A stretch of DNA of 64,000 nucleotides, from positions 349,922,027 to 349,986,026 of the forward strand of contig NC_090439.1 of the NCBI RefSeq assembly GCF_031143425.1, written 5' to 3'. The position numbers and the translations under genes were made by a program. The notes beneath the pieces were generated by a model, which had not been told where the DNA came from, searched no databases, and was given only the letters and a program-made list of their open reading frames with translations. Positions within the stretch are counted from its first letter, which is position 1, and each line of letters begins with the position of its first letter. Positions 33,041 through 43,141 of the stretch are shown here, piece by piece. Origin of the DNA: Pleurodeles waltl (lineage: Eukaryota > Chordata > Amphibia > Caudata > Salamandridae).

Positions 33041-34737
33041 TATTTTCCTACATTTCTGTGTGGGATCACCACACCGGCACAAATTTCCTCAGTCTCTAAA
33101 TAAAAATGATACTTCACTTGTGTAGGTGGGCCAAGTGTCTATGACAAGGAACAGCCAAAAACATATTGAAATTGAGGGGGAACCAAAGCGTGTTCAAAAG
33201 GGTAGTTTGAAAATTAACCTTTTTAAGGCTGACAAGGGGGGCAGAATTTTTATCGTTACAGATGTGACAATGCTGGGTATTAGGAATTTTGTGGATTCCT
33301 GCTGATTCCTGAAGATTCCATCACAAAAATGTGGGGAAAATGTGTGATTTCAAGCAAAGTTGGAGGTTTGCAGGGCACTGTAGGTAAGGAAATGGTGTGG
33401 GGTGCATGTGAAGCACACCACCCTGGACTCACCCAGATGTTTGGTTTTCAGATGTGTCTAGGTCTCATAGATTTTTCTACATGGCAACATCCCAAATTCC
33501 AAAAAGTGCAGCCCTCGCCATTTCAAGCGGGATGATTTTAAGAGTTAGCCAAGCTCTCATGGCCCAAATGTAAAACCAAAACCCAAAATAATCAAATGTC
33601 CTCTTGGTTAATGTTGGGATAAAATCTTTTAGTGTACGGGGGAGAGCTGAAAGACTGCTACCCCCTTTAGTTACGGTGTGGGCATAACCATGCCCATACT
33701 GGTTGGTAGCCACCACCCCACTATTTTTTTTTTATTCCCTGGCATCTAGTAGGCTTTCTGCCCCACTGTGGAGTGAATTGGGGGTAATAGCCCCATCTGC
33801 CCACCAGTGTACAGAACAACTTTGTCCTCATTTATTTGGGGTGGGGGTATGGCCTAAGAGGTAGCTCCCCTTGCGTGAAATTGGCACAAAAAAAATACCT
33901 GGTGTCTAATGGTTTCTGCCCATCCAGTGAGGGCAGAAAAGGCCTAATGTAAAAATGACCCCCTGGGGAGAGACCCGTGCCAAATAAAAAAAAAAAAAAC
34001 ATCCCTGGTGTCTAGTTGGCATTTCTGCAGCCCAATCGCAGCCCAATCGCTTTATGATCAGGCTGCAGAAATGCTCAAACAGACATCAAATGAAAAGAAA
34101 GGTCTTTCCTTTCCTTTGATGCGTCTCTGCCCGCCCCCACCAACGATCGACATCAGCGTGCAATCACGTGCTGACATCATCAGATGTCACTGGGGGGCGG
34201 AGGGGGCCAGGGATGGAAGGGGAAGCAATATCCCTTCCGTCCCTGCCCTAGGGGGTGGGAGGCCCATGGGGAGAGTGATAGCACTCCCACTATGGGCCTG
34301 GTGCAGGAGGTAACGGTTACATCCTCGGCACCAGAGCGGTGCTGCAGAGGACGTAGCTGTTACATCCCAGACACCGAAGGGGTCAAGGACTTTTTTTTGT
34401 GAAATCACACAAATAAGTTAAAAAACTATTAAATATGAGTGTTGTTTGTTTGTTTGGGCATTCACCGGTATTACTTTGTACTTAAATTTGATTAAAACCT
34501 TTTTATAGTGGGGGTGACCTGAAGTTTAAGTATAGGCCTAGCTATTATTTATTTAGCATTTCATTGATTTTTCATTGTTTGTAAAAGAAAACTATTGCAC
34601 AGCTCAGAACATGTCATTTTTGACATGTTTGTCATATCTGCAATATTATTTTACTATATGGCCTAGATTTCCAAAGGGCCATCTAGCCAGTAGGCCCAGT
34701 ACTAGTAGTCATCAGTGCATGAAATAAAAAATTCTGT
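33041..34737. repeat. Continuation of the unclassified repeat
   Basis: 33041-33170 continues the tandem unit interrupted by the Harbinger (CCTACATTTCTGTGTGGG, AAAAATGATACTTCACTTGTG, ACATATTGAAATTGAGG). The following 1.3 kb, to about 34480, has blocks of the same style (GGCATCTAGTAGGCTTTCTGCCCCA, repeated near 33890 and 34010), so it is probably the flank of the same family. There is no coding region, and nothing is recognised between 34480 and 34737. Confidence 0.5.
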
Positions 34738-35097
34738 GCCATTTTGTGCTTCCAGACAGTTTTCCTTTGCCATAGGCTTGCATGTGTTCTTTCTTTGTTC
34801 CCCCTGCCTCCTTGCTCCTTGTTGGAATTGTTTGACCCTGTGGCTGGCAGCCATTTTGTGCTTGCAGCGAGTGTTCCTTTGCCATAGACGTGCATGTGTT
34901 CTTTCTTTGTTCACCATGCCTCCTTGCACTTTGTTGTTTGACCATGTGGCTGGCTGCCCTTTTGTCCATCCACGCAATGTCCCTTTGCTATAGGCTTGGA
35001 TGTGTTATTTTTTCCCATGCCTCCTTACTGTTGTTTTACCATGTGGCTGGCAACCATTTTGTGCACCCTGCCAGTGTGTCTTTGCCATAGGCTTCCA
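34738..35097. repeat. Tandem repeat, ~95-115-bp unit, 3 and a part copies
   Basis: The block CATTTTGTGC...TTTGCCATAGGCTT recurs at 34740, 34853, 34961 and 35055, with CCTCCTTGC and TGTGGCTGGC in register. Units shorten from about 114 to about 94 bp. Open frames on both strands follow the repeat period and are not genes. Confidence 0.8.
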
Positions 35098-35215
35098 TAA
35101 AACATCATTAATTATTAATTATTTGCTTATTTTAAGCTTATATTTTAATTTTAAATTTTTATTTTCTATTTAAATTTTTTATTTTACATTGTTATTGTAT
35201 TCTTTTTTAAAAGGA

Positions 35216-35640
35216 CGCGCCTAACAGTTCAACCACCAGCAGCAGCTGGCAGCAGGACTCCATTTCCCAGCGTCCTGGTCAGGAGGCTGGGGACGCTTAT
35301 AAAGCAGAGAGCATACCGCGGCGTGGGACACGCTTAGCTCTTCAACTACCAGCGGCAGTAGGACTCCATTTCCCAGTGTCCCGGCCAGGAGGCCAGGGAC
35401 GCTGATAAGGGCAGCGAGCACACCACAGCATGGGACGCGCTTAGCGGTTCAACCACCAGCTGCATCAAGACTCCATTTCCCAGCATCCCGGTCAGGAGAC
35501 CGGGGACTTAGATAAGGCAGAAAGCACACCGCAGTGCGGAACGCGCTTAGAGGTTCAACCACCAGTGGCAGCAGGTGGCAGGTCTCCATTTCTCAGCGTC
35601 CCGGTCAGGAGGCCGGGAACGCTGATAAGGCAGTGAGCAC
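35216..35640 (+). repeat. Four ~110-bp monomers upstream of a LINE
   Basis: Four tandem units start at about 35216, 35329, 35438 and 35542. Each has CGC.TAG..GTTCAACCACCAG, CTCCATTTCCCAGCGTCC, GGTCAGGAGGC and a GCTGATAAGGCAG.GAGCACACC segment. They are GC-rich and lie about 350 bp before the first recognisable endonuclease sequence of the LINE that follows. Tandem 5' monomers with promoter activity are known in some LINEs, so this may be the element's 5' UTR. That role is inferred from position. Confidence 0.7.
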
Positions 35641-36036
35641 ACCACGTCGCTGGAAAAAGAAGGGGACGGGGATTGTATCATAGTAAACTGTAGATATCCA
35701 GGTTTGGCCCACTGTTTGCTTCTGTCTTGCAACATTGACCCCCAGGCTTTGAGAAGACTGGCCTGGTTCCCCTAGGCTTCTTTTATAAGCACACGTGTCC
35801 ATTAGATGGATCTTGCATAAGAGGCATTTCCAGGTTGCAGGAGGACTTGTCACTGCTTAGAATTTTGAAAAATAGAATCACGACACTCATGGATTTGGAG
35901 GTAATGATTGACTGGCAGGATGGGTGAACTTGTCCAGATAGGAGGAAAATGACAAGGTGGTTCCCTTGGGGTCCTCAGCTATAACCTGAGGTCTGGTTGT
36001 GTTGAGAGGGGTGTACCCTCCGTCTCTGTTAATTCC

Positions 36037-37057
36037 TTGGGATGTGGCGGGTATGATGCAAAGCTGCAAGACATGCAATGGGTAGGGTTTAGCTCAGCCT
36101 TTGACTTTATCCTACTACAAGAGACTTGGTCAGAAGGGGCTGCAGAATGGGATGGATTTCAGAAGTTTGCCGTTTCGGCAGAAATGGTGCCATCTAGGAA
36201 GGGTTTAGTAACCTTGGTCTGTGTCTCCGAAATCTACAGAGCATATCAAATTAAAGGAAGCCATCCGGGAATCCTCATTATCTGGGTTGTGCTTTCAAAT
36301 AGGTATAATGTACTCCTGGTGAACTTTTATAAAGCAGTGTGGTATTCGAGATTCTAAATTATGGCCCTTTTTCTGCTCTGCAGACCCTGAAGGGGAGGGT
36401 GGAGTCCTGCTGTATGAAATGTCATGTGATTGTAGCTGGAGACTATAATGCAAAGATCGGGGGCTATCACACATCTGAAAATCCTAGATTGTAGATCAAT
36501 TATGTTTTCATGTCCACCCCAGAGAGCAATTTGGTCCGGCATGGGGGTACCAAAGGCAGAACTTCAGTGATCACAACCTCCTTACGGTGTCCCTGAATTT
36601 TCCATGCAACAAGTTTATATCAGCGTGTTGTGGGCCAGTTTGCTTGAGAACAAAAAATCAGGTTCACAGAATATGCTGGTGGCAGGCAAACATCCCACAG
36701 GTAGTGGAAAAGGTGGTGAGCCAAAATCTAAACCTGATAGTAGGGATTCTCTTGGCTGAATCCCCCTCATCGGGGAAGGTGATTGATGCCATGAATAAAA
36801 TAAAAGGTTCCATCAGAGCCATCTTAACAAAAAATGGGGAGGCCACTTCTAAGCAGAAGGGTGGATGGTTTAATAAATCATGCCACGCGGCGAGGAAAAC
36901 TCTGAAAAGTGCACTGAAGATGGAGCCTAGAGATAAGGATTATGTGAGTAGTGTGAGGGCACAGCATAAGCTTGCTCTGAAGGAGAGAAAACGGCAGCTC
37001 AAAGAGCAGGCCTGGGAGGATTTGGAGTTTGTGGAGTTTGTGGAAGGTAGTAAATAG
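36037..37057 (+). pseudogene. LINE endonuclease and linker region
   Basis: 'FDFILLQETWSEGAAEWDGF' (about 36100-36160) gives the QETW motif of APE endonucleases. 'IVAGDYNAKIGG' near 36430 corresponds to the GDFNA motif. A VDHNLLTVSLNFP-like segment near 36570 is the S/TDH motif. The linker frame (36587-37057) has 'GGWFNKSCHAARKTLKSALK', the WFN..C..A usually seen between endonuclease and RT. Each piece lies in a different frame. Confidence 0.6.
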
Positions 37058-37226
37058 GGGTACCCTTGAGACTGGCACATCTGAGGGGCTGGGCTGTAAT
37101 ATTCCCTCTGATGATTGGGTGAGTCATTTTTGCAGTGTTTTCTCGGGAGCAATCTGGGAGGAGAAAGTGGATGATTTGATTGTTTTTATCCCAAATCTGT
37201 CCATTAGATTTACATAGGAGGAGGTA

Positions 37227-38180
37227 GTGGTGGTCCTGCAGGATAGCCCAAGATATAAAGCGCCTGGACCTGATGCAATCCCCATGGAACTGTACAAGGG
37301 TAATTCACAGTTGTGGCCACCTATAATTGTCAAAGTTTTAAATCCGGCAATGAGTGTAGGAATGTCCCCCTCTTGGAAATCTGCCTGCATTGTTCCTGTG
37401 TTTAAAAAGGGAAATGGCATTGACCCCAAATCCCATCACCCTATTTCACTCCTAGACTCATTGATGAAAATGTTGGGTCGGATAGTTCTACGACGCATTG
37501 AGGAGTGGGTGAGAGAGCACTATTTTATGACTAAGGTGCAATATGGTTTTAGGGAAGGACTGGGTACTCAGGAGCAGTTTTTGAACCTACTTCTGTTGAT
37601 TGGTAAATATATGCAGGCGGAATGGGGTACTTTTTACCATGCCTTTATGGATCTTAGCAGTTCTTTTGACAAAGTAAATCGTAGGAAACTATGGGGACTC
37701 CTAGCCATGATGGGTATGGAGAAGCAAATTGTGGAGCTGCTGCGATATGTACACTCTGGAACTAATTCTTCGGTGAGATACTGGACCCATGGAGGAACGC
37801 ACTGAACCCTTTAATTTTAATAGAGGTGTAAGACAGGGTTGTATTCTTGCCCCCACCCTGTTTCTTTTGTATGCAAATAGCTTGCGCAACGTTTTGGTTG
37901 ATAGATGCAAAGATGTCCCTAAAAGAAATGGAATGAGTGTGCCGTATCTGATCTATGCAGATGACAGGGTGCTATTGGCCCGTACTATGAATCGTCTCCA
38001 TGTGGCGGTCAATGCTTATGTTGCCTTCATGTCGGATTTAGATTTAGAGGTCAATATCACCAAAACACATTTAGTTGAGCAAAGTAGGGGCCTTGGTGAT
38101 TTTGGCCAAAACAGCTGTGTGCATGAGTTTCCCTATCTAGGTGTGACTTTTGACGCTAAATGGTGTGGGTGCCCTGCATA
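37227..38180 (+). pseudogene. LINE reverse transcriptase
   Basis: Frame 37227-37805 has 'KAPGPDAIPMELYKGN', 'ACIVPVFKKGNGIDP', 'HHPISLLDSLMKMLGRIVLR', 'QYGFREGLGTQEQFLNLLLL' and 'AFMDLSSSFDKVNRRKLWGL', which are RT motifs 0-3. Frame 37789-38181 continues 'GVRQGCILAPTLFLLYANSL', the catalytic 'YLIYADDRVLLA' and 'FPYLGVTFD'. One frameshift near 37795 separates them. The YADD box is intact, so the domain decayed recently relative to the L2 copy. Confidence 0.75.
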
Positions 38181-38717
38181 GGGAGGTGATGTTTGCAATT
38201 TAATGCCGCTGTAGGGGCTACCTTTGATTTTGCAACAAGAGTGGGAAACACGCCTATAGCACCTCTGCCTGAGGTATATAGGCGTAAATGCTTCCCGGTC
38301 TTTTGTATGGCGCCTCACTCGATGGTTACAGAGGAACATTACTTCTGTAGAAAGTCCCTGGGTGTGGGGCAAAACACTTCTGGGTTTTGTCTACATGTGG
38401 AATTGGACTGGGAGTTTGTGGGTGATGGCATTAAGATTGTGCCCCTCCTATTGTGGACCTCCATGTGGACTAATGACTGCGCCTCCGTAAAAAGAGAGGA
38501 TTTGTGACTGTCTGGCTTGTGACCGAGGCTCGGATATTAATTGGTTAGCATATATCAAACAGGCTGCCACGTTTCTTGGCCGAACCGGAGATCTTTAATG
38601 TCCCACAATGTTTAACACGTATTCATAAGCGGTGGGTGAAGGAGAACTTTTTTTTTAATTTTGAGAAATAATAGGGAGGCAGGGGAATTAATGAAACCAA
38701 CTGTGAGGGATCTTTGA

Positions 38718-39161
38718 ATGCTGAAGCTGCAGGTGGGTCCTGATGCATACCCTTTGGTAATACAAAATGTTTGGGAAAGGACACTTATTACTTGCGTCCG
38801 GTTAGGTGTAATCAAAAGTAATTTGTGTTTCCTGCTCGGTCACCATAATCCGAAATCTATACAAATTTGCCTGTGTGATACGGTGTCTTTCAAGTCATTA
38901 ATTCATTTGACCCTGTTTTGTGATTTTCAAGCACCTTTTAGACGAAGATTTGCACTTCCCTTACTGAAGAATAAGGGTTTTGTGCAATATCCCCCAACTT
39001 ATCTGTTGCTACCTATGGTCCCCGATGTCTCAGCGTGCCAGGGGGTTGGTTCTTTTTTAAATTGGGCTATATGTTGGCAGAACAGTGTAAATATTTACAT
39101 TAGTTTAATATTTATCTTTTATAAGATTGCAAATGGGTTTGGGATTTGTATGACGTTTTAA
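38718..39161 (+). pseudogene. LINE C-terminal Cys/His region
   Basis: A 147-codon frame contains 'CLCDTVSFKSLIHLTLFCDF' followed by 'RRRFALPLL', a C.C....SL.HL..FC pattern that occurs at the C-terminus of several LINE ORF2 proteins. The region between 38181 and 38718 holds the linking sequence in shifted frames with stops. The gap to the A-rich tail is short. Confidence 0.5.
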
Positions 39162-39262
39162 CAAAAAAAAATCTTAAATCTCTTAATTTTATTTTTGATG
39201 TCTTATGCGATTTATGGTTGTCATTTATATAACCGAATAAAGAAAGAATTGAAAACAATAAA

Positions 39263-39649
39263 TTATATTTTAATTTCATTTTTAAAAAAAAAAATTTTTT
39301 TTTATTATTTTAGTTTTCTATTTTACCTTGATCCATCCATCCACATACAATACTCCATCCATCTATCCACCAAAGGTTCACAGCCGGTCTACAGCATTTG
39401 TTTTTTTTAGATGTATAATAATTTCATTTTCTCTTGGACACTCTGGCTGTGGAGAACTGCAGACAAATCAGTAGCATAATTCAATAATTATTCCAATTCC
39501 CCTGGACCACCTCGCTATCATAGGTTTTTCTTTAAGGATTATTCCATTAACCAATGCACATCTCTTTGACTACCCAAGGTGTCTCCATTAAAACAGATTA
39601 AGATAAAGAAAAGAGCCATACCTGCGTGTTGTACTGCTTGATTTGAAAT
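39263..39649. other. No recognised gene
   Basis: AT-rich sequence with a (CATC)n-like patch near 39330-39375. No gene was recognised. Part of it could be the interrupted remainder of the retroviral LTR described at 40260-40512, but I could not show this. Confidence 0.3.
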
Positions 39650-40254
39650 TATGGCCCAAATTTATTCTTTTTGCCACAAAGCTGCGCAAAGGTAGTTTTG
39701 CGGCAAAAAATATAGCACCGGCCAGCACCATTCCACAGTGCTAGCCGGGTGCCAGATTAAAGGAATGCTGCAAGCCAGTGGTGAACTTGGGCTAGCGTCT
39801 TATAAAAAGACACTAGCCGGGTGGGGGTGGCAGTAGGTAATGAGAGGTTTGTGCTTCAGAAAATGACGCTATCCTGGTTAGAGGCAAAAAAAATACCTCG
39901 AACCAGAGTAGCACCATTTTCTGCCGCACAACCACCAAAAACATGACTCCCTTTTTTGGGAAAGACAGGAGTCATGCCCACTACCCCATTGGCCAGAACA
40001 GGGGACATGTGTCCTCTGGGCATGGCCACTGCACCCTGTGCCACGCAGGGGGCCCCAATTTTACTTACCTATACTTACTCTACTCACCTGGGATGGGGTC
40101 CCTCATCCTCTGGTGTCCCTCTGGTGTGGGTGGGGGTGTTCCTGGGGCTTATGGAGGGCACCTGTGGACTCATTCCATGATGTTTAACCATGGAAATGGG
40201 TCAACAGGTCCCCTAACGCCTGGTCTGACCCAGGCATTAAATAATGATGAAACT
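39650..40254. mobile_element. Non-autonomous DNA element related to 19740-20619
   Basis: Shares with the 19740 element an AT-rich end with a GGCAAAA hairpin, the GCACCGGCCAGCACCATTC block and the long GC-rich core (ACAGGAGTCATGCCCAC, CACCTGGGATGGGGTCCC, GGTGTGGGTGGGGGTGTTCC). The right end after CCCTAACGCC differs, so the exact limit near 40254 is uncertain. It appears to sit within the 3' LTR region of the minus-strand retrovirus. Confidence 0.55.
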
Positions 40255-40259
40255 TCTAC

Positions 40260-40512
40260 TGCGTTCACCGGCAATGTACCGTGCTGTAGCCTTGGAAGAA
40301 GCACAGAGTGATCAAGAATGTCTTGTTTGAGAACAGAGTGCTGGCCTAGGCAAAAACAGTTAGATAAACGGAAAATCAAACAAGACTGTAAAAATGGTTA
40401 TTGTAACAATAATAAAATGAAGCTGAAGAAAATATATCTAGGTTAAAGTGCACAGCAGTCTAGTACGTTAAAATAACGTGCATGGAGCTATGACTAAAAT
40501 GGCTACAAAACA
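40260..40512 (-). repeat. Candidate 3' LTR fragment of the retrovirus
   Basis: On the minus strand an LTR would begin TGTTTTGTAGCC at 40512, directly after the polypurine tract. About 250 bp continue to 40260, where similarity to the non-autonomous DNA element begins. No second LTR exists in the window for comparison, so the LTR call rests on the polypurine tract and the TG start. Confidence 0.4.
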
Positions 40513-40522
40513 CCCTCCCCTT
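40513..40522 (-). promoter_or_regulatory. Polypurine tract
   Basis: The minus strand reads AAGGGGAGGG immediately followed by TG. In retroviruses this tract resists RNase H and primes plus-strand DNA synthesis at the border of the 3' LTR. Its position downstream of env and the accessory ORF fits. Confidence 0.55.
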
Positions 40523-40699
40523 GTCGGTTGAAGGTGGTTCAAAGCCTAAAGACATATAAAATTGCCACTAAAAAGCTCAACCTAAGATATATATATAAAA
40601 GCAATGTCAATGATGACAAGTCGAAGGGACACGTGAGCATGTTATGGGACAATTTAAGACATGAACATGTGGCGTAAAATCGAATTTCAAAAGGCAAAG

Positions 40700-41095
40700 T
40701 CAACTTTGAAAAGTTCCAATCAAGTCCGGGACCATAGAGGACAGGAAATCTTCCACTTCGGCCGATGTTAAGGTTGGAAAGTCATCGCCAAGAAGGATCA
40801 AGGAGCAGTTGTGTTCCGTAGCCTCAGCCTCAGCCAAGGCGGCATTCCGTGGTGTGCCCAAAGATGAGTCATGAGCTACATCCTCCAGACAGGGCAACTC
40901 ATAAGTAGCTTCTCGTAGCAAACGCAACCTCAATGCGCATGTCCGGTAATGAACCCTCAGCGAGAACATCAACAGATCAGCATCCAATGAATGCAAGCGC
41001 TGCGTAGAAAGACAGACTTTCAGTGCATGTTCGAAAGAGCACAAGAGGCACCGAAACACAGGCTGCACACAATGCAAAACCGGTCTGAATGACAA
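40700..41095 (-). CDS. Retroviral accessory ORF downstream of env
   Basis: An uninterrupted 131-codon minus-strand frame between the end of env (41154) and the polypurine tract. The N-terminal half is rich in Cys and His (four Cys and one His within the first 25 residues). The C-terminus is acidic and hydrophobic ('LLGDDFPTLTSAEVEDFL'), the composition of a transcriptional activation domain. Foamy viruses encode a transactivator and related proteins at exactly this position, so a Tas/Bel-like role is possible; I see no sequence identity that proves it. It is the only unbroken frame of this provirus. Confidence 0.45.
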   Translation of the reverse strand: MSFRPVLHCVQPVFRCLLCSFEHALKVCLSTQRLHSLDADLLMFSLRVHYRTCALRLRLLREATYELPCLEDVAHDSSLGTPRNAALAEAEATEHNCSLILLGDDFPTLTSAEVEDFLSSMVPDLIGTFQS

Positions 41096-41153
41096 AGACC
41101 AACCACACTCCTATTGCTCCAGGAGTGTGGCTCCAAAATACTGCATCATGCGT

Positions 41154-42640
41154 TCACGACACAGCTGCTCTGAAGGGAGCACTTTCATTCCTCCTTGTTG
41201 CGGAAGGACAGCCATTGCGCATAAAAAATAGCAACAGAAAGATGCCAGCTAATAAAGCCAAAGTTATCGGAAATCCCCCCAAAATACTAGAAAAGATTGA
41301 GTGGATTGCTGATGGTATTAAACCCAATATGGAGGAAAAGGTGTGAATGAAACCAGAACCAACAGCTTTAAAAACAAAATTGCGATTCCCTGCTGTACTG
41401 GATGCATTAAATATCTGTCCCACGAGTTGACTAAAGTGACTCGGAAAGTTGGTATTTAAAAGGGACTGAATTTCTGCGGATGACCTTGCCACCTGAAGTG
41501 CGTAGGTCTCGCGTGCAGGTGTAAGGGCCACATGCTTTTGAAACAATAAAGCCTTGAGTCTGCTCAACTTGTCAAAATTCACATTTGAAGTAGCAATGTG
41601 AGGCCAAATGTCAGCTACCTCTTTTATCTTAGTGGGGGGGGAAGTACGTTCCCGCAGCATGTAACAACCTTAGAGAATGAAACGGCATAAACTATTCCGG
41701 CTCGCATACCACAACAGTCTTCACCAATGAGGAGGACGTAGCTTCTGTTTGAATGCACCTGGAACGTAGGTCTAATCAACTGGACTCGAACTCCCTTCAG
41801 ATAACAATCTAAGTTTTCTGCAGAAACATTACACGCCCCATGCAAGGACAGCTGTTTACAAACCACTGAATGGCTGACTGAAGTCTCGCATTCACCACCA
41901 CTAAGAAAGACATCTTTCATGCCACTGAGACATTTGAACGAGAAGGGAAGCTCCCACACCTCATGGATGTAACTATCTCCCAGCCTTTCATAACTGCCTA
42001 CCGGAATGTGTTTTAAAAAGGAGGTGAATTGAAGTGTAGAAATAGGCAGATTGATGACTCCATGCATTAGCAAATCAGCAGATGGTATTTCAGCCACAGT
42101 GAGAGGCAACTTTTCTAATTTCTCGATATTAAGCATGATATAACTTGCTTCTTTCTTAGCCATTAGTTGTTGTCGCGTTAAATTAAAGGAAGAAAATATC
42201 TCCCTCGCACTGACATGCTGCCAGGGAACACGACCCGCCTTCAGTGTTTGAAGTGTCCAACCCAACTGCATAATGGACCTTAGCTGACTTTGTCCATGAT
42301 ATAAGGAAGACATATCTGTTTGTATGATGTCTATAGCAGAAGAAACAATGGTATTTAAAGTGCATATCTGGTCGGACAAGGTATTAGTCCCATTATCCAC
42401 AACAGCTAATGCCTTTTTTTAGATTTTCCAGGTGTATTTGCATTAACGGGCAGCTGCTTCTTATTGGGAAAGCTTCCAAATTTCATTATTTACTTCATAT
42501 AAGAAACGCTTTCATACAGTGTTTTCTGGGGCCTAACAGGAAATCCTGTAAATCAGTGTTATTAGACGGGAGACTGAGGTGTTCTCTAACTGCATCTAGT
42601 GAGGAAGTTCTTAACCATTGCTGGCATAGTTTCCCTACAC
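41154..42640 (-). pseudogene. Retroviral Env, transmembrane-subunit region
   Basis: Two minus-strand frames: 42400-41624 (258 codons), then 41660-41154. They are joined by a frameshift in a run of G/C at about 41631-41640. The first has several Asn-glycosylation sites and spaced cysteines. The second ends in a long hydrophobic stretch ('FPITLALLAGIFLLLFFM') near 41220-41280, the membrane anchor, followed by a short tail. Upstream, 42400-42640 is in other frames with stops. It corresponds to the fusion subunit of the foamy-like Env. Confidence 0.6.
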
Positions 42641-42643
42641 TAT

Positions 42644-42823
42644 GGGCCTGATTACAACTTTGGAGGAGGTGTTAATCCGTCCCAAAAGTGACGGTAAAGT
42701 GACGGATATACCACCAGCCGTATTACGAGTCCATTATATCCTATGGAACTGGTAATACGGCTGGTGGTATATCTGTCACATTTGGGATGGATTAAAACCT
42801 CCTCCAAAGTTGTAATCAGGCCC
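42644..42823. mobile_element. 180-bp foldback MITE in env
   Basis: A near-perfect palindrome. The outer arms are GGGCCTGATTACAACTTTGG and its reverse complement; the inner arms are TAATACGGCTGGTGGTATAT-like. It is flanked by TAT at 42641-42643 and 42824-42826. No coding. It inserted into the env region of the retrovirus. Confidence 0.85.
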
Positions 42824-42982
42824 TATATGTTGTAACTAAACTCGCATGTTCGAATGATATATAGTGAGGGGCCGGCCTACTAGTTCTAAAAGCCCCCGAG
42901 GAGTGGATAAAACTTTGATGACACCCGTTGCTATCTATTGACCACACTAACCACCCACCAGGAAGTGTCAGTAAAACATTAA

Positions 42983-43138
42983 GGCCCATAATTATACTTT
43001 TTTAGTGCCGCATTTGCGCTGCTTTTTGACGCAAAAGCAGCGCAAACTTACAAAATACAATTGTATTTTGTAAGCTTGCGCCAAACTTTGAGTCAAAAAA
43101 GATGCAAATGTGGCACTAAAAAAGTATAAATATGGGCC
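42983..43138. mobile_element. 156-bp foldback MITE, copy 2, in env
   Basis: The same family and the same length as 20623-20778, with GGCCCATA outer arms, a CAAAATACAATTGTATTTTG centre and flanking TAA at 42980-42982 and 43139-43141. Env surface-subunit reading resumes on either side. Confidence 0.85.
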
Positions 43139-43141
43139 TAA

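Larger units (their letters stand above)
35641..39262 (+). mobile_element. Non-LTR retrotransposon (LINE), decayed
   Basis: A plus-strand LINE with an APE endonuclease region (about 36040-36600), a linker, reverse transcriptase (37227-38180), a C-terminal Cys/His region (38718-39161) and an A-rich 3' end (ACCGAATAAAGAAAGAATTG, about 39231-39250). It is close to full length but carries numerous frameshifts and stops. The clade is uncertain. It differs from the L2 copy at 2062-5196 and resembles the LINE at 59040-64000 in its 'G(V/L)(R/K)QGC(I/L)LAP' motif. Confidence 0.65.

Noticed and set aside
34683..34993. Overlapping 70-92-codon frames on both strands
   Set aside because: They follow the period of a tandem repeat and are not conserved coding sequence.
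40089..40218. Near-identity with 20200-20335 as evidence of a gene
   Set aside because: The shared block belongs to a non-autonomous repeat family without any consistent frame.
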